Origin: an uncultured beta proteobacterium
Lineage (GTDB): Bacteria > Pseudomonadota > Gammaproteobacteria > Burkholderiales > Rhodocyclaceae
DNA length: 8,607 bases
Reading direction: 5' to 3'
NCBI GenBank assembly: GCA_903917505.1
Contig: CAIXAY010000468.1
Coordinates: 1 to 8,607, forward strand
Numbering within the stretch: the stretch's first letter is position 1; each line of letters opens with the position of its first letter. Below, piece after piece: positions 1 to 5,895 of this stretch. Both the position numbers and the translations under genes were made by a program. Below the pieces are notes generated by a model. It made no database searches, was not told the DNA's origin, and was given only the letters and a program-made list of their open reading frames with translations.

Positions 1-1
1 C

Positions 2-676
2 ACTTCCGGCATCATCGGCATGGAAGAAGGCTACAAGATGGCGATGGCCGTCTACCGCAGCATCGAGGCCGACGCGGGTAAACCGCTCGCCGACAAGCGC
101 CCGCTCTTGCTGATCGTCGACACCCCGGGCAACGGGCCGGGCAAGGTCGAGGAAATCGTCGGCATGAACAAGGCCACCGGCGCTTACCAGTTGGCGCTCG
201 CCGAAGCGCGCAAGAGCGGCCATCCGGTACTGGCCATCGTGATCGGCCGGGCGATCAGCGGCGCCTTCCTCTGCCACGGCCTGCAGGCCGACCAGATCCT
301 GAGCCTTTCCGACAAGTACGGGACGATGATTCACGTCATGCCGCTGACCAGCATCGCGCGCATCACCAAACAGGACATCGAAAAACTGACGGCGCTGTCG
401 AAAACCAATCCGGTGTTCGCGGCCGGCCCCGAGTTCTTCTTCCGCCTCGGTGGCGTCGAGGAGATCATCGACGCGCCGGCAGCGATACGCGACTGCGTGC
501 TCAAGCATATCGACGAGATCTACCGGCTCAAGGCGGAGTCGCAGACCGACCGCCTCGGTCCTTGGGGACGCGGCGAACTCGGCGAGGAGCGCGGCGGGCG
601 GACGGCGCGCAAGGCCGTGATGGCGCGCATGAACGAGCAGTTCGCGGCGCTCGCCGAGCGTTATCTGCGCGCCTGA
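2..676 (+). CDS. mdcE: Malonate decarboxylase gamma subunit (carboxyltransferase/decarboxylase component), 5'-truncated by the window
   Basis: The reading frame is open from base 2, so the gene begins upstream; 224 codons precede the TGA. The first visible ATG (base 20) is internal, because TSGIIG precedes it in frame. The protein has the crotonase-like carboxyltransferase fold. Seen directly are a core LLLIVDTPGNGPGK and a GRAISGAFLCHG stretch, which in this family contributes the oxyanion hole and glycine-rich turn. In the family this subunit works with the beta subunit (MdcD/MadC) to remove the carboxyl group of malonyl-S-ACP, giving acetyl-S-ACP. After the core there is an Arg/Glu-rich C-terminal tail (around GELGEERGGRTARK) that I do not associate with short Klebsiella/Pseudomonas MdcE proteins; it may point to the Malonomonas MadD type. 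The next gene starts 23 bases downstream, so the two are co-transcribed. The family call is firm; the choice between biotin-independent MdcE and biotin-dependent MadD is not settled. Confidence 0.88.
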   Translation, partial: TSGIIGMEEGYKMAMAVYRSIEADAGKPLADKRPLLLIVDTPGNGPGKVEEIVGMNKATGAYQLALAEARKSGHPVLAIVIGRAISGAFLCHGLQADQILSLSDKYGTMIHVMPLTSIARITKQDIEKLTALSKTNPVFAAGPEFFFRLGGVEEIIDAPAAIRDCVLKHIDEIYRLKAESQTDRLGPWGRGELGEERGGRTARKAVMARMNEQFAALAERYLRA

Positions 677-699
677 CCGAATCGACCAGAGCCCCTGGC

Positions 700-1803
700 A
701 TGCTCGCGCTCTCCGAACTTGAGTTTCTCGTCTCGTGCGTGAAATCCTCGCCGACGCTCGCGGAAATGCCGCGCCGCACGCTCGTCGACAAGGGAACGAA
801 CGGCCCGACGGCGGCGCACGTGATCGAGGAAATCCACACGCCGCTCAACGTCGCCTATGTGTCGTTCACGACCGGATCGAGCGCCTTCCAGAACATCGTC
901 GGTGTCACCCATCAGGAACTCGACGATCGCATCGCCGCTTCGCGCCGCGCGCTCGACGGCTGCGCGATCAGCAGCGGCCAGCACATGCTGGTCACCTACG
1001 CGCCGCTGATCAACGTGTTCTGTGCGAGCGCGCTCAAGGAGCACAGCGTCGGCTGGTCCTTCCTCGAGCGCTCGAACCGCGATGCCCTGCTGCTCGCGCT
1101 GTGCAAGCAGCAACCCCAGGTGCTGCTTGGCGAATCGTCTTTCCTGCGCGTCGCGCTGGCGCAGGCGATCGAACTCGGGCTGGCGCCGGAACTGCCGAAG
1201 CAGCTCTGCCTGATCACCGCCGGCACGCCGCTCGACCTCGAACTGCTGCCGGTCGCGCAGAGCTTGGGCTACGTCGTGCACGATCTGTACGGCTGCCAGG
1301 AATTCGGCTGGCTGACGCTCGACGGCCTGCCCCTGCGCGACGACATCACGCTGATCGCCTCGCCGATCGGCGCGGAGTTCCGCGACGTCGCCGTCGGCGG
1401 GCTGCCGATGGGCGATTCCTTTCCCTTTTCCGCCGCAGGGCACATCTGCAACCCGCAGGGCAAGGTGCTCACTTACAAGCGGCGGCGAACGCACCCCGAA
1501 TACGAAGTGATCGTCCAGGCGACGACGCGCGCGACGGCCGAACTGATCGAGCGGACCGCGCGCACCATCCTGCGCATCAAGGGGCGCGTCGTCAAGGTGT
1601 CGCAGGCTATCGCGCTCGACGCGCCCGAGACCCGGCTGCAGCTCGTGCCGACCCTCGTGCCGGGCGAGAGCGCCTTCGATCCGGCCGGCGCCATCGAGAT
1701 TTGCGGCAGCCGCGCGACCCGGCTTTTCGAAAGCCTGGTCGACGCGCAGGCGGCGTTCCAGAGCAGCGCCAAGACCGATCCGACCTGGATCAAGCGGCGC
1801 TAA
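700..1803 (+). CDS. madH: PaaK-like adenylate-forming ligase, probable acetate:ACP ligase of malonate decarboxylase (MadH-like)
   Basis: This 367-residue protein shows a degenerate adenylate-forming (AMP-binding, phenylacetate-CoA-ligase-like) pattern: TTGSSA at residues 57-62 (Ser/Thr/Gly phosphate loop), TAGTPLD at 173-179, DLYGCQEFG at 195-203 (equivalent of the YGxxE motif) and RIKGR at 292-296. The frame is open further upstream (an ATG at 562), but that part overlaps the gamma-subunit gene and is low-complexity Arg/Ala, so ATG 700 is chosen. No clear Shine-Dalgarno precedes it, which suggests translational coupling. In Malonomonas rubra, MadH activates acetate with ATP to acetylate the thiol of the decarboxylase ACP, and its gene follows madD and precedes the transferase gene, the same position as here. 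It is shorter than typical CoA ligases (about 430 residues) and I do not see a canonical C-terminal catalytic lysine motif. The function is inferred from fold and context; another carboxylate-activating role is possible. Confidence 0.72.
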   Translation: MLALSELEFLVSCVKSSPTLAEMPRRTLVDKGTNGPTAAHVIEEIHTPLNVAYVSFTTGSSAFQNIVGVTHQELDDRIAASRRALDGCAISSGQHMLVTYAPLINVFCASALKEHSVGWSFLERSNRDALLLALCKQQPQVLLGESSFLRVALAQAIELGLAPELPKQLCLITAGTPLDLELLPVAQSLGYVVHDLYGCQEFGWLTLDGLPLRDDITLIASPIGAEFRDVAVGGLPMGDSFPFSAAGHICNPQGKVLTYKRRRTHPEYEVIVQATTRATAELIERTARTILRIKGRVVKVSQAIALDAPETRLQLVPTLVPGESAFDPAGAIEICGSRATRLFESLVDAQAAFQSSAKTDPTWIKRR

Positions 1804-1808
1804 AGCCC

Positions 1809-2477
1809 ATGACTGCCCTGCAACGCCATGACCTGCTGATGCTGACGCCCGCCTGCAGCGAGCGCATCGGCGCATCGATGGCGGACGATGCAGTCCTGCA
1901 CGGCAAGCGCATGGCGCAGGAATTCGGCGCCGGGAATATTCCGGCGATCGTCAGGAGAAGCGCGCCTTGTGATGCCGGGAGCATAGGCGTCGGCATCAGT
2001 CTGCCGGTCCGCATCGACGACCATCGCCTGCGTTTTTCGGCGGCCGTGCTGCCGGCCGAAATCAGCGCAGTGATTTCGCCGTTCGAGCTGCTGGCATCGG
2101 CCGCGCCGTGCGCGTCGCCGCAACTTGACGCATTGAATCGCGTGCGCGCGGATTTGCCGATCGGCAGCGGCAATCTCGGCGTTTTCGGCGCCTGCGCCCT
2201 GCAGCTGGCGACCGGCAAGGATTATCTTCACGCGGCGTCGGATATCGACCTGCTGATTCGCGCGGAATCTTTCGCGGCGCTGTGTGTGACGCACGCGATG
2301 CTGTCCGAATTCGAGCGCGAGACATCGATCCGCGTCGACTGCGAAGTTGTTCTCGCTAACGGTGGCGGCGTCAAGCTCAAGGAACTGCTCAGCGAACAGA
2401 AATCGGTTCTGGTGAAAACGATGCGCTCGGTGGAACTGCTCAGTCGCGCCGAGGCGATCGCCTCGCTCGCGCAATGA
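1809..2477 (+). CDS. mdcG: Phosphoribosyl-dephospho-CoA transferase (malonate decarboxylase holo-ACP synthase)
   Basis: This 222-residue cytosolic enzyme transfers 2'-(5''-triphosphoribosyl)-3'-dephospho-CoA onto a serine of the malonate decarboxylase ACP, producing holo-ACP. The diagnostic block lies at residues 124-149: a glycine-containing GVFGACALQLATG segment, then SDIDLL, whose Asp145 and Asp147 match the D-x-D metal-binding pair of the nucleotidyltransferase fold. A third acidic segment, RVDCEV, lies near 175-180, and the ending VKLKELLSEQKSVLVKT is also typical of the family. The start at 1809 is five bases after the stop of the upstream ligase. There is no recognisable ribosome binding site, so re-initiation by the same ribosomes is likely. 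The frame stays open far upstream (ATG at 735), but that part is the Arg/Ala-rich shadow of the ligase gene. Dependence on this enzyme means the operon must also encode or use the ACP and the MdcB/CitG-type cofactor synthase, neither of which is in the window. Confidence 0.9.
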   Translation: MTALQRHDLLMLTPACSERIGASMADDAVLHGKRMAQEFGAGNIPAIVRRSAPCDAGSIGVGISLPVRIDDHRLRFSAAVLPAEISAVISPFELLASAAPCASPQLDALNRVRADLPIGSGNLGVFGACALQLATGKDYLHAASDIDLLIRAESFAALCVTHAMLSEFERETSIRVDCEVVLANGGGVKLKELLSEQKSVLVKTMRSVELLSRAEAIASLAQ

Positions 2478-2485
2478 ATTTTTTT
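2444..2485 (+). terminator. Weak terminator-like palindrome at the end of mdcG
   Basis: A perfect 16-base palindrome (2450-2465, CGAGGCGATCGCCTCG) is flanked by GCGC at 2446-2449 and 2469-2472, which could extend the stem past a three-base bulge. A run of seven T follows at 2479-2485. The distance from the stem to the T-run is longer than usual, and the palindrome lies in the coding sequence, so this may only lower read-through into madL or have no function. Confidence 0.3.
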
Positions 2486-2541
2486 GCAGTGCTCATGTAA
2501 TGGAGAATGGATAGCTCGAGTTCGTGGCGAAGCGGGTTGGA

Positions 2542-2580
2542 GAATAAATAGAGCGAATCAACAGTCGCGTTTGAATAAGT
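2542..2580 (+). repeat. Direct repeat GAATAA(A/G)T in the mdcG-madL spacer
   Basis: GAATAAAT at 2542-2549 and GAATAAGT at 2573-2580 are spaced 31 bases start to start, about three helical turns, in an AT-richer 137-base spacer ahead of madL. This could be a regulator site or a promoter region for madLM. I see no convincing -35/-10 pair, so the role is open. Confidence 0.3.
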
Positions 2581-2617
2581 GTCGATAACAACGTCGTACA
2601 ACCTTGGGAGGTGAATG

Positions 2618-3043
2618 ATGGTAATTTTCGGAACCAGTTTGCTGGCAATCTGTTTCGTTGTCGGCATGTATCTTGGCGACCTGCTCGGTGTTGCGCTCGG
2701 GGTCAAAGCCAATGTGGGCGGCGTCGGCCTGGCCATGATCCTGCTCATCTTCGCGAAGATGTGGCTGGAATCAAAGAAGCTGATGCCCAAACCCACCGAA
2801 GCCGGCGTCGGCTACTGGGGGGCGATGTACATCCCGATCGTCGTCGCCATGGCGGCACAGCAGAATGTCGTCGTCGCCCTCAAGGGCGGCTGGGTCGCGC
2901 TGATTGCCGCGGTCGTGGCCTTCGCCCTGTGCGCCTGCTGCATCGCCCTCCTCAGCCGTACGGGCAAGCGCGGCGAACCGCTGCCGCCGCTCGATGCCCC
3001 GCTCGACGCCGTCATCCTCGCCGATGCACCCGGCGTCCGTTAA
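2618..3043 (+). CDS. madL: Malonate transporter subunit MadL
   Basis: This small integral membrane protein (141 residues from this start) is the first half of the MadLM malonate carrier, which with MadM brings malonate across the inner membrane. Four hydrophobic stretches are visible, near residues 2-24, 32-49, 63-82 and 87-112, with glycine-rich turns (YLGDLLGVALGVKANVGGVG) typical of MadL, then a polar, proline-rich tail. Two ATG codons are adjacent (2615 and 2618). The Shine-Dalgarno GGGAGG at 2606-2611 ends three bases before the first and six before the second, so 2618 is preferred. madM starts 11 bases after its stop, and the two are expected to be co-expressed. In characterised organisms MadLM transport is linked to Na+ or H+ symport; the coupling ion cannot be decided here. 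Confidence 0.9.
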   Translation: MVIFGTSLLAICFVVGMYLGDLLGVALGVKANVGGVGLAMILLIFAKMWLESKKLMPKPTEAGVGYWGAMYIPIVVAMAAQQNVVVALKGGWVALIAAVVAFALCACCIALLSRTGKRGEPLPPLDAPLDAVILADAPGVR

Positions 3044-3054
3044 GGAGTTATCCC

Positions 3055-3822
3055 ATGTTTGAAATGCTCTATAAAACCCTGACCCAGCAAGGCCTGGTCA
3101 CGGCCTTCGCGGTGGTCGGCATCATCATGTGGGCCTCCGGCCATCTGTCGAAAATCCTGACCAACGGGCGCGTGCAGGGATCGGCGATCGCCATCCTGAT
3201 CGGGCTCGCGCTCGCCTATTACGGCGGCATCGTCACCGGCAAGGAGAAGGGGCTCGCCGACATCACGCTCTTCTCCGGCATCGGCTTGATGGGCGGCGCC
3301 ATGTTCCGCGACTTCGCGATCGTCGCCACGGCCTTCGAGGTGCAGTCGAGCGAAGCCAGGAAGGCCGGCTGGATAGGCGCGCTGTCGCTGTTCATCGGGA
3401 CGGTCGTGCCCTTCGTGGTCGGCGCCAGCGTCGCGTGGATCTTCGGCTATCGCGACGCGGTGTCGATGACGACCATCGGCGCGGGCGCGGTCACCTATAT
3501 CGTCGGGCCGGTGACCGGCGCGGCGATCGGGGCGAGTTCGGCGCTGATGGCCCTGAGTATCGCCACCGGCGTCGTCAAGGCGATCCTCGTCATGATCATG
3601 ACGCCGGTACTGTCGAAATTCATGGGCCTCAACAATCCGCGCTCGGCGATGATTTTCGGCGGCCTTGCCGGAACGGTCAGCGGTGTTTCCGCCGGTCTCG
3701 CGGCAACCGATCGCCGGCTGGTGCCCTATGGCGCACTTGTCGCGACCTTCCATACGGGCCTCGGCTGCCTGATGGGACCTTCGGTGCTTTACCTGGCGAC
3801 CAAAGCGCTGATGGGCGGCTGA
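3055..3822 (+). CDS. madM: Malonate transporter subunit MadM
   Basis: This 255-residue polytopic membrane protein is the larger subunit of the MadLM malonate carrier. Multiple hydrophobic segments run through its length, with abundant Gly/Ala and conserved-looking loops such as FSGIGLMGGAMFRDFAIV, VGPVTGAAIGASSALMAL and the C-terminal MIFGGLAGTVSGVSAGLAATD. The charged stretch EVQSSEARKAG separates the first and second halves. A strong ribosome binding site, AAGGAG (3042-3047), overlaps the madL stop codon and sits seven bases before the ATG, so translation is coupled to madL. It is the last gene of the malonate operon, since a strong intrinsic terminator begins 27 bases after its stop. The frame is also open upstream within madL (ATG 2611), but that extension is an Arg-rich shadow. 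Confidence 0.92.
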   Translation: MFEMLYKTLTQQGLVTAFAVVGIIMWASGHLSKILTNGRVQGSAIAILIGLALAYYGGIVTGKEKGLADITLFSGIGLMGGAMFRDFAIVATAFEVQSSEARKAGWIGALSLFIGTVVPFVVGASVAWIFGYRDAVSMTTIGAGAVTYIVGPVTGAAIGASSALMALSIATGVVKAILVMIMTPVLSKFMGLNNPRSAMIFGGLAGTVSGVSAGLAATDRRLVPYGALVATFHTGLGCLMGPSVLYLATKALMGG

Positions 3823-3848
3823 GCCGTCGAACTCGCGTATTCGCCGAT

Positions 3849-3881
3849 ACGGGGGCTGCCGCGCGCAGCCCCCGTTCTTTT
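3849..3881 (+). terminator. Strong intrinsic terminator after madM
   Basis: A perfect 11-bp stem (3849-3859 pairing with 3865-3875, ACGGGGGCTGC and its complement) closes a five-base loop and is followed directly by a T-rich run (TTCTTTT, 3875-3881). This is a classical rho-independent terminator ending the malonate operon. Confidence 0.9.
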
Positions 3882-3900
3882 CGCCGTTCGGTGCGGCGAA
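3880..3900. repeat. Small inverted repeat after the madM terminator
   Basis: TTCGCCG (3880-3886) and CGGCGAA (3894-3900) form a 7-bp stem with a seven-base loop immediately after the terminator T-run. It may act as a second, weaker stop structure or as part of the upstream region of the LysR gene. Confidence 0.3.
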
Positions 3901-3939
3901 CGCGCGTGCGACTCTCGAACTTGGCGAAACAGCCAATCC

Positions 3940-3968
3940 TTGCTGGTGGCCATTGCTTTCGCTAGACT
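3940..3968 (+). promoter_or_regulatory. Possible sigma70 promoter of the LysR-type regulator gene
   Basis: TTGCTG (3940-3945) and TAGACT (3963-3968) are separated by exactly 17 bases and match three and four of six consensus positions. The pair lies between the operon terminator and the LysR gene, where an independent promoter is expected. It would give a leader of about 90 bases. The match is modest. Confidence 0.35.
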
Positions 3969-4063
3969 TGCCCAACGACAGGTTCCAACGAACTTTTTTC
4001 CTCTCGGCCCGTTCCGCTCCGGCGATGATGCAAATCGCCGCAGCGGATAATCATGGAAAATTC

Positions 4064-5020
4064 ATGAGCAAGGAAATCTGCGACGAGATCACTTTCCGCA
4101 AGCTGGAGATATTTCTGGCCTATATGGAGAAGGGGAATCTGGCCAAGGCCGCCGAGAAGCTCGAGATGAGCAGTGTCAGCGTTCATCGCGCCCTGCATTC
4201 ACTCGAAACTGGCGTGCGCTGTTCGCTGTTCCGCCATGAAGGGCGAAGCCTGATTCCCACCGAAGCTGCGCGCGTATTGTCGGAGACCGCGTCGACGGTG
4301 CTCGATTTGATGAGTCACGGGATTCAGACGACGCGCGAAGCTGCCGGCATGTACGCCAACAAGATCCGCATCGGAACCTTATATTCGCTGACTTCGCAAA
4401 CCGTCCCGCGCATTTTCATCGACCTCAAATCGCGCTGCCCGCATCTCGGCGCTGAATTCCTTCTCGGCTCCAATACCGACCTGACGGACAAGCTCAAGCG
4501 CGGCCAGGTCGATGCGACGCTGATGGCCATTCTGTCGCCCGATTCCGAGATCGAAACGATAGAGCTGTTCGTGGACATGATTTATTTTGCCGTGCCCGCC
4601 GAATCCGGCTATGCCTCGTACGAGAGCATCGGTCTTGACGAAGTGCGCGATGAATCCTTCGTTTCCCTGACCGGCGGGTTTGCCACGTCGAAAGGTTTCC
4701 ATGAGGCCTTCCTGCGCGCCGGCTTCGCGCCGCGCATCGTGATGGAGGTCGGTGACATTTTTGCGGTGATGAACCTGGTGCGCGGCGGCGTCGGCTACTC
4801 GCTGCTGCCCGGCAGGGTGCGCAATCTGTTCGGTGACCAGATCAGGTTCATTCCGCTGAAGGAGGAATTTCAGGTCCGCCAGACCATTGGACTGTGCTTC
4901 CTGCGCGTGCGCGAACGCGACCCGAATCTCCTGGCTTTGGCGGCAGTGTGCAGGATGGCGCAGCGCAACCAGTATTCGCCCTCCATCCGCGATCTCAAGA
5001 TTGAGCCTGCGCTATTCTAG
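4064..5020 (+). CDS. LysR-family transcriptional regulator, probable malonate-operon regulator
   Basis: The protein has 318 residues from ATG 4064, the usual LysR length. The N-terminal winged helix-turn-helix is clear: FRKLEIFLAYMEKGNLAKAAEKL at residues 11-33, then MSSVSVHRALHSLE as the recognition region (35-48) and the wing LFRHEGRSLIPTEAA. From about residue 90 follows the two-lobed effector-binding domain (KIRIGTLYSL..., FAVMNLVRGGVGYSLLPGRV). An in-frame ATG at 3953 would add 37 residues that do not look like LysR sequence; 4064 places the HTH correctly, and GGA seven bases upstream is a weak ribosome binding site. It sits directly downstream of the mad/mdc operon, on the same strand, separated by a strong terminator. 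LysR proteins called MdcR control malonate operons in Klebsiella and relatives, so control of the upstream operon by malonate or a derivative is the best inference. The TRAP operon downstream is an alternative target. Confidence 0.85.
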   Translation: MSKEICDEITFRKLEIFLAYMEKGNLAKAAEKLEMSSVSVHRALHSLETGVRCSLFRHEGRSLIPTEAARVLSETASTVLDLMSHGIQTTREAAGMYANKIRIGTLYSLTSQTVPRIFIDLKSRCPHLGAEFLLGSNTDLTDKLKRGQVDATLMAILSPDSEIETIELFVDMIYFAVPAESGYASYESIGLDEVRDESFVSLTGGFATSKGFHEAFLRAGFAPRIVMEVGDIFAVMNLVRGGVGYSLLPGRVRNLFGDQIRFIPLKEEFQVRQTIGLCFLRVRERDPNLLALAAVCRMAQRNQYSPSIRDLKIEPALF

Positions 5021-5122
5021 GCAGGCGGCACGGCAGTGGCTTACAATGGCTGCCGATCAGGATCAGCCCGACGCGCATGGTTGGGCATTGCTGTTCATGG
5101 CCGTTACGTCGCCGGGCTGCAG

Positions 5123-5181
5123 TCACTTTTCGCCGGCATGAATACGGCACCCGCATGGCACACTGCCGCCGCCAAAAGTGA
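5123..5181. repeat. Inverted repeat upstream of the YXWGXW lipoprotein gene
   Basis: TCACTTTT (5123-5130) is repeated in inverted form as AAAAGTGA (5174-5181), 43 bases apart, in the 186-base spacer between the LysR gene and the lipoprotein gene. The arms could form a long imperfect hairpin or mark two operator half-sites. No clear promoter is visible nearby apart from an isolated TACAAT at 5042-5047 without a matching -35 box. Confidence 0.3.
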
Positions 5182-5206
5182 TGCTTGGAATTAGCACTGG
5201 ATTTCA

Positions 5207-5527
5207 ATGAGTACCCGGATGAAAACAAAACTGCTGCTGACCGCGGCGATGACCCTGCTCCTCTGCGCGTGTGTCGTGGCACCGCCCAGCCGGCCCTACT
5301 ACGCGGAGCCCGTCATGATGGCGCCGCCACCGCCGCGCGTCGAACATTACGGCCCGCCGCCGACCACTGGCTATGTCTGGATCGCCGGTTACTGGGCTTG
5401 GACGGGCGGGCGCCACGAGTGGGTGGCCGGCCATTGGGAAGCGCCGCGTCACGGGCATCATTGGGTTCCGCATCACTGGGAACAGGAGGGCGACCACTGG
5501 CGCTTGCATGAAGGCCATTGGGACTAG
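5207..5527 (+). CDS. YXWGXW-type repeat lipoprotein
   Basis: This 106-residue protein starts with a basic N-terminus and a hydrophobic stretch ending in LLLCAC, a lipobox with Cys22 as the predicted lipidated residue. It is therefore probably an outer- or inner-membrane lipoprotein facing the periplasm. A proline-rich linker (residues 26-53) is followed by four Trp/His/Gly-rich units: YVWIAGYW (56-63), HEWVAGHW (70-77), HHWVPHHW (84-91) and DHWRLHEGHW (96-105). This is the YXWGXW repeat pattern of small proteobacterial proteins whose function is not established. The His density would suit metal binding, but that is inference. Either ATG 5207 or ATG 5219 could be the start; the second gives the more compact signal peptide, while CTGGA at 5197-5201 suits the first. 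The small exported protein gene downstream begins 27 bases after the stop, so they may be co-transcribed. Confidence 0.82.
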   Translation: MSTRMKTKLLLTAAMTLLLCACVVAPPSRPYYAEPVMMAPPPPRVEHYGPPPTTGYVWIAGYWAWTGGRHEWVAGHWEAPRHGHHWVPHHWEQEGDHWRLHEGHWD

Positions 5528-5554
5528 CAAGGGTCTTGCCGGGAGGCTGCGTCA

Positions 5555-5758
5555 ATGGGACCGGGGAAACTTCTGCTGATCGTCACGGCGAGTCTTTTCT
5601 GCTCGCTGCTGCGGGCCAACCCGGCGCCCTGGTACCGATGGCACAGTCCGCAGGCCGATATTGAAATCTGCTCGCAGACCTCGCCAGGCGATGGCTGGGT
5701 CGTCGTCAAGGGACCCTTCGAAGACGCGCTGTGCAAGAAGCTGGGCTTGCCGCATTGA
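5555..5758 (+). CDS. Small exported protein of unknown function
   Basis: I do not recognise this 67-residue protein. A good ribosome binding site, GGGAGG at 5541-5546, lies eight bases before the ATG, supporting it as a real gene. The N-terminus (KLLLIVTASLFCSLLRA) looks like a Sec signal peptide with possible cleavage after Ala21, leaving a mature chain of about 46 residues that starts NPAPWYRWHS. The mature part has two cysteines (Cys39 and Cys60) that could form a disulfide in the periplasm, and a WVVVKGPFEDALCKKLGL ending. It follows the repeat lipoprotein by 27 bases on the same strand, so it may be its operon partner. A GC-rich hairpin follows the stop. Confidence is moderate that it is a gene and nil as to its role. 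Confidence 0.6.
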   Translation: MGPGKLLLIVTASLFCSLLRANPAPWYRWHSPQADIEICSQTSPGDGWVVVKGPFEDALCKKLGLPH

Positions 5759-5767
5759 CCTGAATCA

Positions 5768-5789
5768 GCGGGCCGGACGAGCGGCCCGC
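5768..5789. terminator. GC-rich hairpin without T-tract after the small exported protein gene
   Basis: GCGGGCCG (5768-5775) pairs perfectly with CGGCCCGC (5782-5789) around a six-base loop. No T-run follows, so it would be at most a weak terminator or an RNA-stabilising 3' structure between the small exported protein gene and the tRNA. Confidence 0.4.
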
Positions 5790-5818
5790 CATGAAAACCA
5801 GAATCTGAATCGTCAGGA

Positions 5819-5895
5819 CCGCCCGTAGCTCATTTGGATAGAGCACTTGGCTTCGAACCAAGGGGTAGGGAGTTCGAATCTCTCCGGGCGGGCCA
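5819..5895 (+). tRNA. tRNA-Arg, anticodon UCG, CCA encoded
   Basis: All cloverleaf elements can be drawn. The acceptor stem CCGCCCG (5819-5825) pairs fully with CGGGCGG (5885-5891), then come discriminator G and encoded CCA. The D-arm is GCTC/GAGC (5828-5844). The anticodon stem CTTGG/CCAAG encloses the loop CTTCGAA with anticodon TCG at 5853-5855. The variable loop is GGGTA, and the T-arm is GGGAG/CTCTC around TTCGAAT with one G-U pair. It reads arginine CGA and related CGN codons. The length of 77 bases is normal. The gene appears intact. Confidence 0.97.

Noticed and set aside
735..1808. Upstream extension of the mdcG frame that would make a 580-residue fusion protein
   Set aside because: The extension overlaps the ligase gene in another frame and is Arg/Ala-rich; MdcG similarity begins only at ATG 1809.
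661..1875. Long open frame on the minus strand (404 codons)
   Set aside because: It is the reverse-strand shadow of the ligase gene in GC-rich DNA; its translation is Arg/Ala-rich low-complexity sequence with no family motif.
2611..3054. Start of MadM within madL (403-codon frame)
   Set aside because: The additional part is a frame-shifted reading of madL; MadM similarity and the AAGGAG site support ATG 3055.
3040..3975. Minus-strand frame of 311 codons opposite madM
   Set aside because: The sequence is dominated by Arg, Asp, Gly and His, as expected for antisense of a GC-rich membrane gene, and crosses the operon terminator.
5156..5175. TGGCAC sequence as a sigma54 promoter (-24 element)
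   Set aside because: No matching TTGC element at the required spacing follows it; the same is true of TGGCAC at 5639.
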